Positions 42,957 through 51,598 of a stretch of 64,000 nucleotides of DNA are shown in pieces. The notes beneath the pieces were generated by a model, which worked only from the letters and a program-made list of their open reading frames with translations, was not told the DNA's origin and ran no database searches. Source of the DNA: Aliisedimentitalea scapharcae (GTDB lineage Bacteria; Pseudomonadota; Alphaproteobacteria; Rhodobacterales; Rhodobacteraceae). The DNA lies in contig NZ_CP123584.1 of assembly GCF_045277565.1 (NCBI RefSeq), positions 248,001-312,000 of the forward strand, given 5' to 3'. The translations under genes and the position numbers were made by a program. Each line of letters starts with the position of its first letter. Position 1 is the stretch's first letter.

Positions 42957-44186
42957 ATGAACACCACAGTCACAATCAATCGTTTGGGACATCAAGGCGA
43001 CGGCGTCGCCGATGGTCCCTTGTTTGCACCGCGCACCCTGCCGGGTGAAATCGTTAGCGGTTTCGCCAAAGGTACCCAGCTGACCGATATCCGGATTGAA
43101 ACGCCGTCCGAACACCGCGTAGCCGCCCCCTGTCGCCATTACAAATCCTGCGGCGGGTGCCAATTGCAACATGCCGACGACGGATTTGTTGCAGCGTGGA
43201 AACTGGACATCGTACGCCACGCCCTGGCCGCGCAGGGATTGGAAACCGAAATGCGACCGATCCACACATCGCCACCACACAGCCGTCGTCGGGCAACTCT
43301 GGCAGCCCGTCGAACAAAAAAAGGCGCTTTGGTTGGATTTCATGGCCGGGCGACAGATGTGATCACCGAAATTTCCGACTGCCAGTTGTTGGAGCCGGTT
43401 TTGATGGGGGCTATTCCAGTGGCCGAAGATCTGGCCATTTTCGGAGCCAGCCGCAAAACACCCTTGGCAGTGACCGTGACCCAGTCCGACATCGGTTTGG
43501 ATGTGTTGGTCCAACACGGCAAACCATTGGATAGCGAGCTGCGACAGCAGTTGGCGATGCTGGTCGACAAATACAGTCTGGCGCGCCTGGCCTGGGATGA
43601 CGAACTGATCGGGATGGAGCGCCCTCCGACACAGCCATTTGGCGATGCCCGCGTTTGCCCACCTCCCGGTGCCTTTCTCCAGGCCACCCGAGACGGCGAG
43701 GCCGCATTGTTGCATGCTGTGGAAGAAGTCACCCAGGGTGCGCGGCGTATTGTTGATTTGTTTGCGGGTTGCGGAACCTTCTCTTTGCCTTTGGCGCGCA
43801 CGGCCCAGGTTCACGCCGTTGAAGGCGACGCCAATATGATCCGTGCATTGGACGCTGGCTGGCGGATGGCGCAAGGATTGAAGCAGGTAACCTCGGAGAC
43901 CCGGGATCTGTTTCGCAGACCGGTATTGCCGGACGAACTGAACCCATTTGGCGCACCATTCGAAGCAGCGGTGATTGACCCGCCTCGCGCCGGGGCAGAA
44001 GCACAGATTGCCGAACTGGCCAAAGCTCAAACCGCAAGGATCGCATATGTTAGCTGCAACCCGGTGACGTTTGCCCGGGATGCCAAGGCTCTTGTATCTG
44101 CCGGTTACACGCTTAACTGGGTGCAAACAGTGGATCAGTTCCGCTGGTCCGCGCATACCGAACTTGCCGCTTCATTTTCGCTTTGA
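42957..44186 (+). CDS. rlmD: class I SAM-dependent 23S rRNA/tRNA uracil-5-methyltransferase (RlmD-like)
   Basis: A 409-residue protein. The N-terminus has an iron-sulfur type cysteine set, CRHYKSCGGCQLQH, as in RlmD/RumA. The methyltransferase has RRIVDLFAGCGTFSLPLA (SAM motif), VIDPPRAGAEAQI, and VSCNPVTFARD with the catalytic cysteine of TrmA/RlmD enzymes. It methylates a uridine in 23S rRNA or tRNA; the exact position is not fixed by sequence. It follows the exporter by 46 bases. Confidence 0.85.
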   Translation: MNTTVTINRLGHQGDGVADGPLFAPRTLPGEIVSGFAKGTQLTDIRIETPSEHRVAAPCRHYKSCGGCQLQHADDGFVAAWKLDIVRHALAAQGLETEMRPIHTSPPHSRRRATLAARRTKKGALVGFHGRATDVITEISDCQLLEPVLMGAIPVAEDLAIFGASRKTPLAVTVTQSDIGLDVLVQHGKPLDSELRQQLAMLVDKYSLARLAWDDELIGMERPPTQPFGDARVCPPPGAFLQATRDGEAALLHAVEEVTQGARRIVDLFAGCGTFSLPLARTAQVHAVEGDANMIRALDAGWRMAQGLKQVTSETRDLFRRPVLPDELNPFGAPFEAAVIDPPRAGAEAQIAELAKAQTARIAYVSCNPVTFARDAKALVSAGYTLNWVQTVDQFRWSAHTELAASFSL

Positions 44187-44202
44187 TTGACAGATTGTTC
44201 TG

Positions 44203-45012
44203 ATGACACAAACCGTGAGACCTTCGAAGACTTCAGCCCTGATCCGATTTTTGGAAAAACCGGGTTTTGGGCAGTTGATCACCGGAGTCATCCTGGTCAA
44301 TGCCGTTTTACTGGGGATGGAGACGTCCCCAACCTTGATGGCTCGCTTTGGCGAGATGATCCTGTTGCTCGACAAGATCTGCCTGGCGATCTTTGTTATC
44401 GAAATTCTGTTAAAGCTCGTTGCCTATAGGGTCCGTTTCTTTTTCAACGGCTGGAACCTGTTTGATTTTGTGATTGTCGGCATCGCGCTGGTGCCGGCCG
44501 CACAGGGGCTGTCCGTTCTCAGGGCGCTCAGGATTCTACGGGTATTGCGCGTTATCTCGGTGGCTCCACGGCTGCGACGCGTGGTCGAAGGTTTCATCAC
44601 CGCGCTGCCGGGCATGGGAAGCGTGTTCCTGTTGATGGCAATCATTTTCTATATTGGTTCGGTGATCGCCACCAAACTGTTTGCCAGCACTTTTCCCGAA
44701 TGGTTCGGCACCCTGGGGCTGAGCGCATATTCGCTTTTCCAGATCATGACTCTGGAGAGTTGGTCTATGGGCATCGTGCGACCCGTGATGGTGATCTACC
44801 CCTACGCGTGGGTGTTTTTTGTGCCTTTCATCATGGTTACGACATTCGCAGTGGTGAACCTGTTGGTGGGTTTGATCGTGAATTCGATGCAGGACGCACA
44901 CCATGAAGAGGATGGCGAGCGAACCGACGCCTACCGGGATGAGGTTCTGAGCCGGCTTGAAGCGATCGAACAGCGTTTGAGTGAGCACACCGGTGCTCAG
45001 ACAAAGAAGTGA
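44203..45012 (+). CDS. voltage-gated sodium channel (BacNav)
   Basis: A 269-residue six-helix channel. S4 is visible as LRALRILRVLRVIS, with an Arg every third residue; the selectivity filter is TLESWSM, which matches the TLESW of NaChBac and NavSp1; S6 FFVPFIMVTTFAVVNLLVGLIV follows. The C-terminus ends in an acidic coiled coil (EVLSRLEAIEQRLSEH), as in the tetramer-forming tail. It likely carries Na+ across the inner membrane and may affect motility or osmotic behaviour in marine bacteria. It stands alone between the methyltransferase and an L,D-transpeptidase. Confidence 0.9.
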   Translation: MTQTVRPSKTSALIRFLEKPGFGQLITGVILVNAVLLGMETSPTLMARFGEMILLLDKICLAIFVIEILLKLVAYRVRFFFNGWNLFDFVIVGIALVPAAQGLSVLRALRILRVLRVISVAPRLRRVVEGFITALPGMGSVFLLMAIIFYIGSVIATKLFASTFPEWFGTLGLSAYSLFQIMTLESWSMGIVRPVMVIYPYAWVFFVPFIMVTTFAVVNLLVGLIVNSMQDAHHEEDGERTDAYRDEVLSRLEAIEQRLSEHTGAQTKK

Positions 45013-45068
45013 TTTTGAACCCACCCTGAAACCCAGTAAGGGAAAAGGGGCAGAACAATCGGATTGAG

Positions 45069-45602
45069 ATGCAGGTTATGGAACGACGTGTATTTGGAAT
45101 TGGAGCCATTGCCGCCTTGTCTCTGGCGGGATGCGGCGCGTCGAGAGGCCCTAGCAAGTTTCGTCGCTACAATGGACCCAAGGTGACATCGGTGGTGGTG
45201 AACAAGGGTGCACGCAAGATGTACCTGATGCATGATGAAAAGATTCTACGCGAATACAAGGTAGATCTGGGGTTTGCGCCCAATGGAGACAAGAAGATCG
45301 AAGGGGACGGAAAGACACCCGAAGGTACCTACCTGATCGACCGGCGCAATCCCAACAGCTCGTTTCATCTGTCAATTGGGATTTCTTATCCCAATTCCAG
45401 AGATATCGCCGAGGCAAAGGCTATCGGCAAAAAGCCTGGAGGCGAAATTTTCATCCATGGGCAACCAAACTTGTTGCGCGATCTGAAACGCGCCCGCAAG
45501 ACACCGGATTGGACAGCTGGTTGCATTGCCGTCAAAAACCACGAAATTGAAGAAATCTATGCCATGGTGCAGGACGGCACTCTGATTTCACTCCGGCCGT
45601 GA
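45069..45602 (+). CDS. L,D-transpeptidase (YkuD) lipoprotein
   Basis: A 177-residue YkuD-type protein. The N-terminal IGAIAALSLAGCGAS has a lipobox (LAGC), so it is probably a lipoprotein. The catalytic region is FIHGQPN ... TPDWTAGCIAVKNHEIE, with the expected histidine, and G-C catalytic cysteine (S/T-x-G-C form). L,D-transpeptidases cross-link peptidoglycan or attach proteins to it. An ATG at 45078 is an alternative start. A CAP protein and a second transpeptidase are adjacent. Confidence 0.88.
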   Translation: MQVMERRVFGIGAIAALSLAGCGASRGPSKFRRYNGPKVTSVVVNKGARKMYLMHDEKILREYKVDLGFAPNGDKKIEGDGKTPEGTYLIDRRNPNSSFHLSIGISYPNSRDIAEAKAIGKKPGGEIFIHGQPNLLRDLKRARKTPDWTAGCIAVKNHEIEEIYAMVQDGTLISLRP

Positions 45603-45606
45603 CGCG

Positions 45607-45652
45607 CAAAAGTTTTGAAAAACTTTTGCCAATACTTTTCTAAAAGTATTGG
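45607..45652. repeat. two adjacent perfect palindromes between convergent genes
   Basis: CAAAAGTTTT/AAAACTTTTG (45607-45628) and CCAATACTTTT/AAAAGTATTGG (45629-45652), each with only two central bases, and joined without a gap. They lie between the convergent ends of the transpeptidase and the CAP gene, so they may act as a bidirectional terminator, and they look like a mobile-like intergenic repeat. Confidence 0.75.
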
Positions 45653-45663
45653 CTGTTGGCGGA

Positions 45664-46176
45664 TCAGCCGCCCATAATCAATGTCCACCACAGTTTGCCG
45701 CTGGATTCCTGGTGCCATGCGAAACCCATGTTCGTGGCATTGGCATCCAGAATGACGCTGCGGGTTCCTGGTTCTTCCATCCAGGCCGCCAGAGTTTCCA
45801 ATTCGGTTTCATAGGTTTCAGAAATCACTTCGCCCAGCATTGGTCCATTGTAACCAGCGCGGGCGACACGATCGAGCGGAGACGATCCATCAGACCCAAA
45901 ATGCCACGGGCGGTTCTGAACCGACATATCGCGAGAGTGAGTTGCTGCAGCGGCAGTCAACTGAGCATTCAGCTGGACCGGTGATTGGTTTGCCGCCTGG
46001 CGCAGGGCGTTCACCGAATCGAGAATCCGGAATTGCAGCTTCCCAGTTTCGCCGCCCCGAATGCGATAGGCTTTTGGAAGGGGTTTACCGTCGGATCCCA
46101 GTTGGTTGCTGGACGGAACCGGCGTACAAGCTGCTAGCGCCGTGAAAACGACCAGAACAATCGAAATAATCCGCAC
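45664..46176 (-). CDS. CAP-domain lipoprotein
   Basis: A 170-residue protein with an N-terminal signal and lipobox (VFTALAACTP, cysteine at residue 17). The CAP/SCP domain contains LDSVNALRQAANQSPVQLNAQLTAAAATHSRDMSVQNRPWHFGSDG and ends with GFAWHQESSGKLWWTLIMGG. The family (cysteine-rich secretory, antigen 5, PR-1) is thought to act in the envelope; function is unknown in most bacteria. It lies convergent to the first L,D-transpeptidase and divergent from the second. Confidence 0.88.
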   Translation of the reverse strand: MRIISIVLVVFTALAACTPVPSSNQLGSDGKPLPKAYRIRGGETGKLQFRILDSVNALRQAANQSPVQLNAQLTAAAATHSRDMSVQNRPWHFGSDGSSPLDRVARAGYNGPMLGEVISETYETELETLAAWMEEPGTRSVILDANATNMGFAWHQESSGKLWWTLIMGG

Positions 46177-46349
46177 AGTTTCAGCTCCTTGCTGTCCAAT
46201 GTATCAGGTTCACTTAACCTGCGATTCCGAGCGGCGCAAATCAACAAGCCAATTACTGCCACACTTCAAGCTGGTTTGATTTGCGACTGCGGCTTTCCGG
46301 TCATATTATGCCCGGTAATCGAGGATTCAGACCCCAGGTTGGTTATCAC

Positions 46350-46970
46350 ATGTCTCACAATGAATTCAAATTCCCGTCGCGCCGACAGTTTATTGCCGGT
46401 TCTGCTGCCCTGATCGGCGCACCTGCTTGGGCGCAGGATCTTTCGGAAGTCGAAGAAACGCAGGAATACGACCCGCTGCGCCCGCCGCCAGAGCCGGAGC
46501 CAGCGGTCCGCCGTAACATTTCGTCGTTCCGTTCCCTGGATTGGCGTCCATACTTTAGCGGGCTGAAGGGCGGAGCGATCTTGGTAGATACTCAGTCGCG
46601 TGCGTTGCACTATTGGTCCGCAGATGAATCTGTTTACAAGCTTTATCCTTCGTCGGTGCCTTTGTCCGAAGAAATGACCCGTCGCGGGCGAACCAGTGTT
46701 ATTCGCAAAGTCGAGGGACCCAGCTGGGCGCCGACACCGTCGATGAAGAAGCGGAATCCGGAATGGCCAAGTTTCATTCCTCCGGGGCCAGACAATCCCT
46801 TGGGAACACACGCATTGTATCTGTCTTGGAAATACTACCGTATTCATGGCACACACGACACGCGCAAAATTGGTCGAAGATCGTCCAACGGCTGCATTGG
46901 TCTATATAATGAACATATTGCAGAACTGTTCTCGATGGCCAAGGTCGGAACCCAAGTGTTGCTAATTTGA
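46350..46970 (+). CDS. exported L,D-transpeptidase (YkuD)
   Basis: A 206-residue protein. The start PSRRQFIAGSAALIGAPAWAQ resembles a twin-arginine signal (RRQF), so export by Tat is plausible. The catalytic segment is HGTHDTRKIGRRSSNGCIGLYNEHI, with H, and S-x-G-C in RRSSNGC. The N-terminal part carries a Pro-rich YDPLRPPPEPEP. The ATG at 46350 is chosen to start the signal; an upstream frame to 46281 is unlike a signal. Two transpeptidase genes within 1.3 kb may be paralogues or have different substrates. Confidence 0.86.
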   Translation: MSHNEFKFPSRRQFIAGSAALIGAPAWAQDLSEVEETQEYDPLRPPPEPEPAVRRNISSFRSLDWRPYFSGLKGGAILVDTQSRALHYWSADESVYKLYPSSVPLSEEMTRRGRTSVIRKVEGPSWAPTPSMKKRNPEWPSFIPPGPDNPLGTHALYLSWKYYRIHGTHDTRKIGRRSSNGCIGLYNEHIAELFSMAKVGTQVLLI

Positions 46971-47110
46971 CGACATTTCGGTGCATAGACGGGTGTTTAG
47001 GAAAACAAGCATTTGCAATCAGCCCATTTTGCTGCAAAGAAAAACATACGAGGTAAGTCTTGGGTGCGTGGTACGGATTCGTCTGTTCTGCGCGAATTCT
47101 GGAGGTTAAT

Positions 47111-47293
47111 ATGAAAAAACTCGTTCTCGCCGCTGCTCTGACTGGTGCTGCTTCGACCGCCTTTGCTGGCAACGTTGCTGAGCCTATTGTTGAAGCACCG
47201 GTTATCGTTGAGCAAACCACAAGCTCTTCCAGCGGCATCCTGCTGCCGCTGTTGCTGCTGGTTCTGGTTGGCGCAGCTGTTGCAAGCAACTAA
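47111..47293 (+). CDS. 60-residue exported or membrane peptide
   Basis: MKKLVLAAALTGAASTAFAG is a typical signal peptide with AFA cleavage site; then VEAPVIVEQTTSSSSG and a C-terminal hydrophobic helix LLPLLLLVLVGAAVASN. GGAGG at eight bases before the ATG and a strong terminator after the stop make it a convincing small gene. The mature peptide may be anchored by its C-terminus. Function is unknown. Similar tiny proteins occur in Rhodobacterales. Confidence 0.85.
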   Translation: MKKLVLAAALTGAASTAFAGNVAEPIVEAPVIVEQTTSSSSGILLPLLLLVLVGAAVASN

Positions 47294-47317
47294 TTGCTTG
47301 TACGCTGAATACCAAAG

Positions 47318-47349
47318 AAAAGGCGATGGGTTTTCCCATCGCCTTTTTT
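47318..47349 (+). terminator. intrinsic terminator after the 60-residue peptide
   Basis: Stem AAAAGGCGATGGG (47318-47330) and CCCATCGCCTTTT, loop TTTT, followed by T run. It closes the monocistronic small gene. Confidence 0.9.
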
Positions 47350-47408
47350 ATTGCCTGAGGCAATTGTTGTGATGGGTGCGTGCAAGCACACACCCTACAG
47401 TCCAAACC

Positions 47409-50400
47409 TCAGGTGACTTCGGAGAGTACCTGGTTCAATGCCCAAAGGATCATATCGACATCTTGGGTATCAATTGTCAGGGGTGGGCGAATTTTCAGGA
47501 TATTATCCTTGGGTCCTTCGCTGCCGACTAGGATGCGGAAATCGCGCATTCGGTTTTTGACATAGGAACAGATCTGCGTGGCTTCGGTCCGATCCGGGTT
47601 GACTATCTCCACTCCGACAAACAACCCCATCCCCCGCACGTCGCCGATACATGCATGTGTTTGCTTCAAAGTTGCGAGTCCATCAATCAGCCTGGCACCC
47701 ATGACGCGTGCATTGTCCTGAAGGTTTTCGTCATCGACAATATCCAGGACCTCTTTGCCAATGCGGCATGACAGGGTTGATCCCCCAAAGGTCGAGAAGA
47801 ATTCGATCCCGTTGTCAAAACTTTCTGCTATGGCTTTGGTTGTGACCAGCACACCCAGTGGATGACCATTGCCGATCGGTTTACCCATGACAACAATATC
47901 AGGCAGGGCACCCTGATGTTCAAAACCAAAATAATAGTGCCCCAATCTGCCCAGTCCGGTCTGGACTTCGTCTGCTATGCAGACACCACCCTCTGCGCGG
48001 ATTTTGTCGTAGACAGCAGCCAGATAGCCCGGAGGCGGAATGATCTGGCCGCCGACCGAAGGAAAAGTTTCGGCAATGAAGCCAGCCAGCCCGTGTCCTT
48101 TGGCCTGGAGACGTTCGATAGCCTGGTCCACAAGCTCGGCAAACTTGGTAGCCCGATCTGGGTCGTTGCGTTTGAATGACCCGCGATAGTCATCCGCTAC
48201 TTCGACAAGTTCGACCCAATCCGCCTGACCGGTTCCACCGGGTTTGTTGAATTTGTAGGCCGAAATGTCGATCGTTCCGGTGGTGTTGCCGTGATAGCCG
48301 TGGTCGGGTGTGACCATCCCGCGCGCACCGGTATGTGCACGGGCCAGACGCAGGGCCAGTTCATTGGCTTCCGTTCCCGAGTTCACAAAGAAACAAACCT
48401 CGAAGTGGTCTGGCAATTTGGACAGTATCTTGTCGGCAAATGCCGTCTGGGCAGGGTGCAGATAGCGGGTGTTCGAGTTCATCCGTTTCAACTGGTCTGC
48501 GGCAACGGATTGGATCCGGGGGTGCGCGTGACCCACGTGGGGAACATTGTTGTAGGCGTCCAGATAAGGGCGGCCCCATTCATCGAACAAGTGATGCTTC
48601 CAACCGCGCACCAACATGACCGGGTCATTGTAGGTGAGGCTGAGGTTGCCACCAAAATGGTCGCGGCGGTCCTGTAGTACTCCCGCCTTGTCGGTCGGGT
48701 GATAACGCACCAGATCGTCAGCGAGGTTCAGCAGCGCCGCCGGATTGGGGCAGATTGCGCGCCACATATACATCTCGTCCGGGTCCCCGACACCGGGCCA
48801 ATCCGCCTCGATCCCTTCGGTGGTCAGCGCAAGTTGGAAATGCACATGCGGGGCCCAGCCACCATTCTGCGTGGGGTCTCCCAGACGGCAGAACTGCTGG
48901 CCCTTTTCGATGACATCGCCGGGTTTCAGTTGGTCCAGAAATTCGGGGTTCAGGTGGCCATAGAGCGTATAGAACGGGTCTCCATCCGGTGTTTCATGCC
49001 GCAGGATGATCACCCCGCCATAGTCCAGATGACCGGCGCGATATTCGGCGACAAAAACTTCGCCACGCAGCGGCGCGAACATTGGCGTTTCGGCAGGGGC
49101 GAATGCATCGACCGCCAGATGCACGGTGCGCCGGTCGCTGGCCTTCCATGGCCCTTTGCGAAAGGCCGGTTCAGCATAGATCAGCCGAGGTTCGTGGTAA
49201 TAGCCCAGCCAGATGCGGCCATTGTCTTCGAACTCCTCACCTACGCGGGCTGCTTCCTCCAGCAGCATGTGAAACGGGTTCTGCGGCCAGGTGGAGTGTT
49301 CCACCGACAGCGACCCCAGCGGCGCGTCGCCCAGATCCTCACCCATCAGCGGAGCGAAATTACCGCGCTCGTTGTTCACCCACGCCATTACCCGATCTGC
49401 GCCGTCCACCACAGGCAGCCCACAGGCCGCGCGCAGGCGGGCAGTGATCAGGGCGGGGTTGATGTCCTGAGCTTCGAGGAAACGCCAGGCAGGTGCCTGC
49501 GAGATCGTCACATAAGGATCGTCCGGGTTGTCCGCTGCCATCAGCGTTGAATTCACCACGCTGACAGCCAGGCGGGTCCGCAGCAAAGGCCAGACCAGGT
49601 CAATTTCATTCGGTGTTAGCGGGTTGGCCGAATGGTACCCGGCCACCAGCGCGGCCAACGCGGCTTCGAGTGCTGGGTGGTCCAGCACGATGTAGGCAGC
49701 AGCAATCGCAAGGTCGCAGATCCGGGGTGCGCGGCACATATCGCCTAGGTCGATAAGGCCCGAAATGGTGCGCGGTTCGTTCAGGGTCCCTGTGACGAGA
49801 ATATTGTAATCATTGGCATCATTGTGGATCGCCTGTTTGGGAAGCCGGGCCAACGCAGATGTCAGGGCTGTGAAATCGGTATGGATTTGCTCTAGGATTG
49901 CATGGCGTTTGGGGTCGATCACCACATTCAGATCATCGCCAATCCACCCGGCGTTCATCAGATCCCATTTGAAATCTCGGTCCAGACCTTTGTGGTCGAA
50001 ATCTTCCAACGCTTTGGCAGCCCCGCCCAAAGCGACGCCAACCCCATGGATCAGGTCAGGACGTTTGGGCTCGGTCTGGGCATAGCAGCGACCTGGTAGA
50101 CGTTCGAGAACCCAAACCAGACGCTGTGCCCCCTGGTCGTCGGCAAGTGTCACGACCGAACTGTGATCAGAGGCGCGAATGACAGCAGGAAACGGAAGCT
50201 CTGGCGACACCGCCCGGATGTGGTCCAGCGCCTTGATCTGCATGTCGACCAACCAGGATTCACAATCGGGCCGCATGGCCTTGAGGATATACCCGGTCCC
50301 ATCCGACGCAGTCGCCAGAAAGTTCAGGTCGTATTCACCGTCCAACCGTGTCAGATCGGCGCGAATTCCCCAATTATCCAACAGGGCACTGGCCCAATGT

Positions 50401-50411
50401 GTGTTGCTCAT
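47409..50411 (-). CDS. fusion of APH-type kinase, M23 peptidase-like domain and class III aminotransferase (phospho-lyase type)
   Basis: A 1000-residue, three-domain protein. Residues 1-330 are an APH/choline-kinase fold with HNDANDYNIL (catalytic loop, about 194) and LIDLGDM. Residues 400-560 are an M23-like domain in which HLAVD (about 429) and HVHF (about 522) keep both zinc-ligand motifs. Residues 570-1000 are a class III PLP enzyme with NSGTEANELALRLAR, DEVQTGLGRLG and VVMGKPIGNG (lysine about 842). The closest known idea is a hydroxylysine or ethanolamine-phosphate type pathway, in which a kinase makes a phosphoester and the PLP enzyme removes phosphate. The ATG at 50411 has GGAGCAAGGA before it; an ATG at 50447 is possible. 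Confidence 0.88.
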   Translation of the reverse strand: MSNTHWASALLDNWGIRADLTRLDGEYDLNFLATASDGTGYILKAMRPDCESWLVDMQIKALDHIRAVSPELPFPAVIRASDHSSVVTLADDQGAQRLVWVLERLPGRCYAQTEPKRPDLIHGVGVALGGAAKALEDFDHKGLDRDFKWDLMNAGWIGDDLNVVIDPKRHAILEQIHTDFTALTSALARLPKQAIHNDANDYNILVTGTLNEPRTISGLIDLGDMCRAPRICDLAIAAAYIVLDHPALEAALAALVAGYHSANPLTPNEIDLVWPLLRTRLAVSVVNSTLMAADNPDDPYVTISQAPAWRFLEAQDINPALITARLRAACGLPVVDGADRVMAWVNNERGNFAPLMGEDLGDAPLGSLSVEHSTWPQNPFHMLLEEAARVGEEFEDNGRIWLGYYHEPRLIYAEPAFRKGPWKASDRRTVHLAVDAFAPAETPMFAPLRGEVFVAEYRAGHLDYGGVIILRHETPDGDPFYTLYGHLNPEFLDQLKPGDVIEKGQQFCRLGDPTQNGGWAPHVHFQLALTTEGIEADWPGVGDPDEMYMWRAICPNPAALLNLADDLVRYHPTDKAGVLQDRRDHFGGNLSLTYNDPVMLVRGWKHHLFDEWGRPYLDAYNNVPHVGHAHPRIQSVAADQLKRMNSNTRYLHPAQTAFADKILSKLPDHFEVCFFVNSGTEANELALRLARAHTGARGMVTPDHGYHGNTTGTIDISAYKFNKPGGTGQADWVELVEVADDYRGSFKRNDPDRATKFAELVDQAIERLQAKGHGLAGFIAETFPSVGGQIIPPPGYLAAVYDKIRAEGGVCIADEVQTGLGRLGHYYFGFEHQGALPDIVVMGKPIGNGHPLGVLVTTKAIAESFDNGIEFFSTFGGSTLSCRIGKEVLDIVDDENLQDNARVMGARLIDGLATLKQTHACIGDVRGMGLFVGVEIVNPDRTEATQICSYVKNRMRDFRILVGSEGPKDNILKIRPPLTIDTQDVDMILWALNQVLSEVT

Positions 50412-50440
50412 TCCTTGCTCCCCGGTCCAGTAGAATTCCA

Positions 50441-50460
50441 GATCCAATATTGGATCCTAT
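50441..50460. promoter_or_regulatory. palindrome upstream of the kinase-aminotransferase fusion
   Basis: Perfect 16-base inverted repeat GATCCAATATTGGATC (50441-50456), 29 bases before the ATG at 50411. Its right half and following bases, ATTGGATCCTAT (50449-50460), match 11 of 12 bases of the site before the class IV aminotransferase at 27563-27574. Operator candidate; the regulator is not identified. Confidence 0.45.
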
Positions 50461-50478
50461 TTGAACCGGGTCGGTCGT

Positions 50479-51540
50479 TTAGTCCAGCCACCCTTTGAGA
50501 TTGTCCTGAATGATGGATGACAAAGCCGAAATATGGGCGTCCTGATCATTCAGGCAGGGGATATAGGTAAAGCGCTCGCCGCCCGCATGTTCAAAACTCT
50601 CGCGGATCTCTTCGTTGATCTCCTCGAGCGTTTCGATGCAATCGGCAGAAAAGGCCGGAGCGATAACCGCGATGTTCTTTTTGCCTTGCTTGGCCAACTC
50701 GGCAACATGATCGACGGTATAGGGCTTCAACCATTCTTCGGGGCCGAATTTGGACTGAAAGGTGCTGATGATATCCGTGTCGGTCCAGCCCAGGCGCTCT
50801 TTCAGCAGGCGCGTGGTTTTCTGGCATTGGCAGTGATACGGATCACCCTGTTGCAGATACCGTTCCGGCATTCCGTGGTAGGATACAACGAGGATATCAG
50901 GTTTGCTGTCCAGCGCGGCATAGGCCGTTTCGACTGATCCAGCCAGGGCGTCAATATAGGCTGGTTGGTCGAAATAGGCGGGTACTGTACGTGCAGAAGG
51001 CTGCCAGGTTTCCTCCATCAGGGCGCGAAAGAACTGGTCATTGGCGGTCGCGGATGTGGCACCGGCGTATTGTGGGTAAAGCGGAAAGAACAGAATTCGG
51101 GTACATCCGGCGGCGACCATTTCCTGCACCTTGGATTTGGTCGACGGGTTGCCGTACCGCATACAGAAATCGACCATGACCCGGTCGCCATATCGGTCGG
51201 CCATCGCGGTGGTGATCTTGGCTGTCTGATCCTTGGTGATGGTCATCAATGGGCTTTCGCCCTGGTCGTGGTTCCAGATGGATTTATACGCTGCGCCCGA
51301 ACTGAAAGGCCGTTTCGTCAGGATGATTGCCTGCAACAGCGGTTGCCATTTCCATTTCGGGTAGTCGATCACCCGTTGATCCGACAGGAATTCATTCAGA
51401 TACCGCCGCATTGGCCAGTATGTGTAGTCATCCGGCGTGCCCAGGTTGGCCAGCAGAACACCCACCTTTTCTGATGGAACCTTTGGATGGTTCGCCGGGG
51501 CGTGGGCGGGGCAGGTGGCTTGGGATTTGGCGTCCAGCAT
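50479..51540 (-). CDS. hemH: ferrochelatase
   Basis: A 353-residue enzyme that inserts iron into protoporphyrin IX in the last heme step. It has VGVLLANLGTPDD, MRYGNPS, RILFFPLYPQYAGATSAT, VVSYHGMPERYLQQGDPYHCQC with the conserved histidine, FQSKFGPEEWLKPYT, and IAPAFSADCIETLEEI. It lies downstream of the fusion gene on the same strand with about 70 bases between. HemJ near the origin performs the previous step. The ATG at 51540 fits; the first 20 residues are poorly conserved. Confidence 0.95.
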   Translation of the reverse strand: MLDAKSQATCPAHAPANHPKVPSEKVGVLLANLGTPDDYTYWPMRRYLNEFLSDQRVIDYPKWKWQPLLQAIILTKRPFSSGAAYKSIWNHDQGESPLMTITKDQTAKITTAMADRYGDRVMVDFCMRYGNPSTKSKVQEMVAAGCTRILFFPLYPQYAGATSATANDQFFRALMEETWQPSARTVPAYFDQPAYIDALAGSVETAYAALDSKPDILVVSYHGMPERYLQQGDPYHCQCQKTTRLLKERLGWTDTDIISTFQSKFGPEEWLKPYTVDHVAELAKQGKKNIAVIAPAFSADCIETLEEINEEIRESFEHAGGERFTYIPCLNDQDAHISALSSIIQDNLKGWLD

Positions 51541-51598
51541 GGCGGGTCCTGTCAGTCTGAGGGCGTATGGGATCGAGATAAGCGGAAACCGAGCCGGG

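Noticed and set aside
42939..44156. 405-codon minus-strand frame opposite the RlmD-like gene
   Set aside because: The plus strand has clear methyltransferase and cysteine motifs; the minus frame has none.
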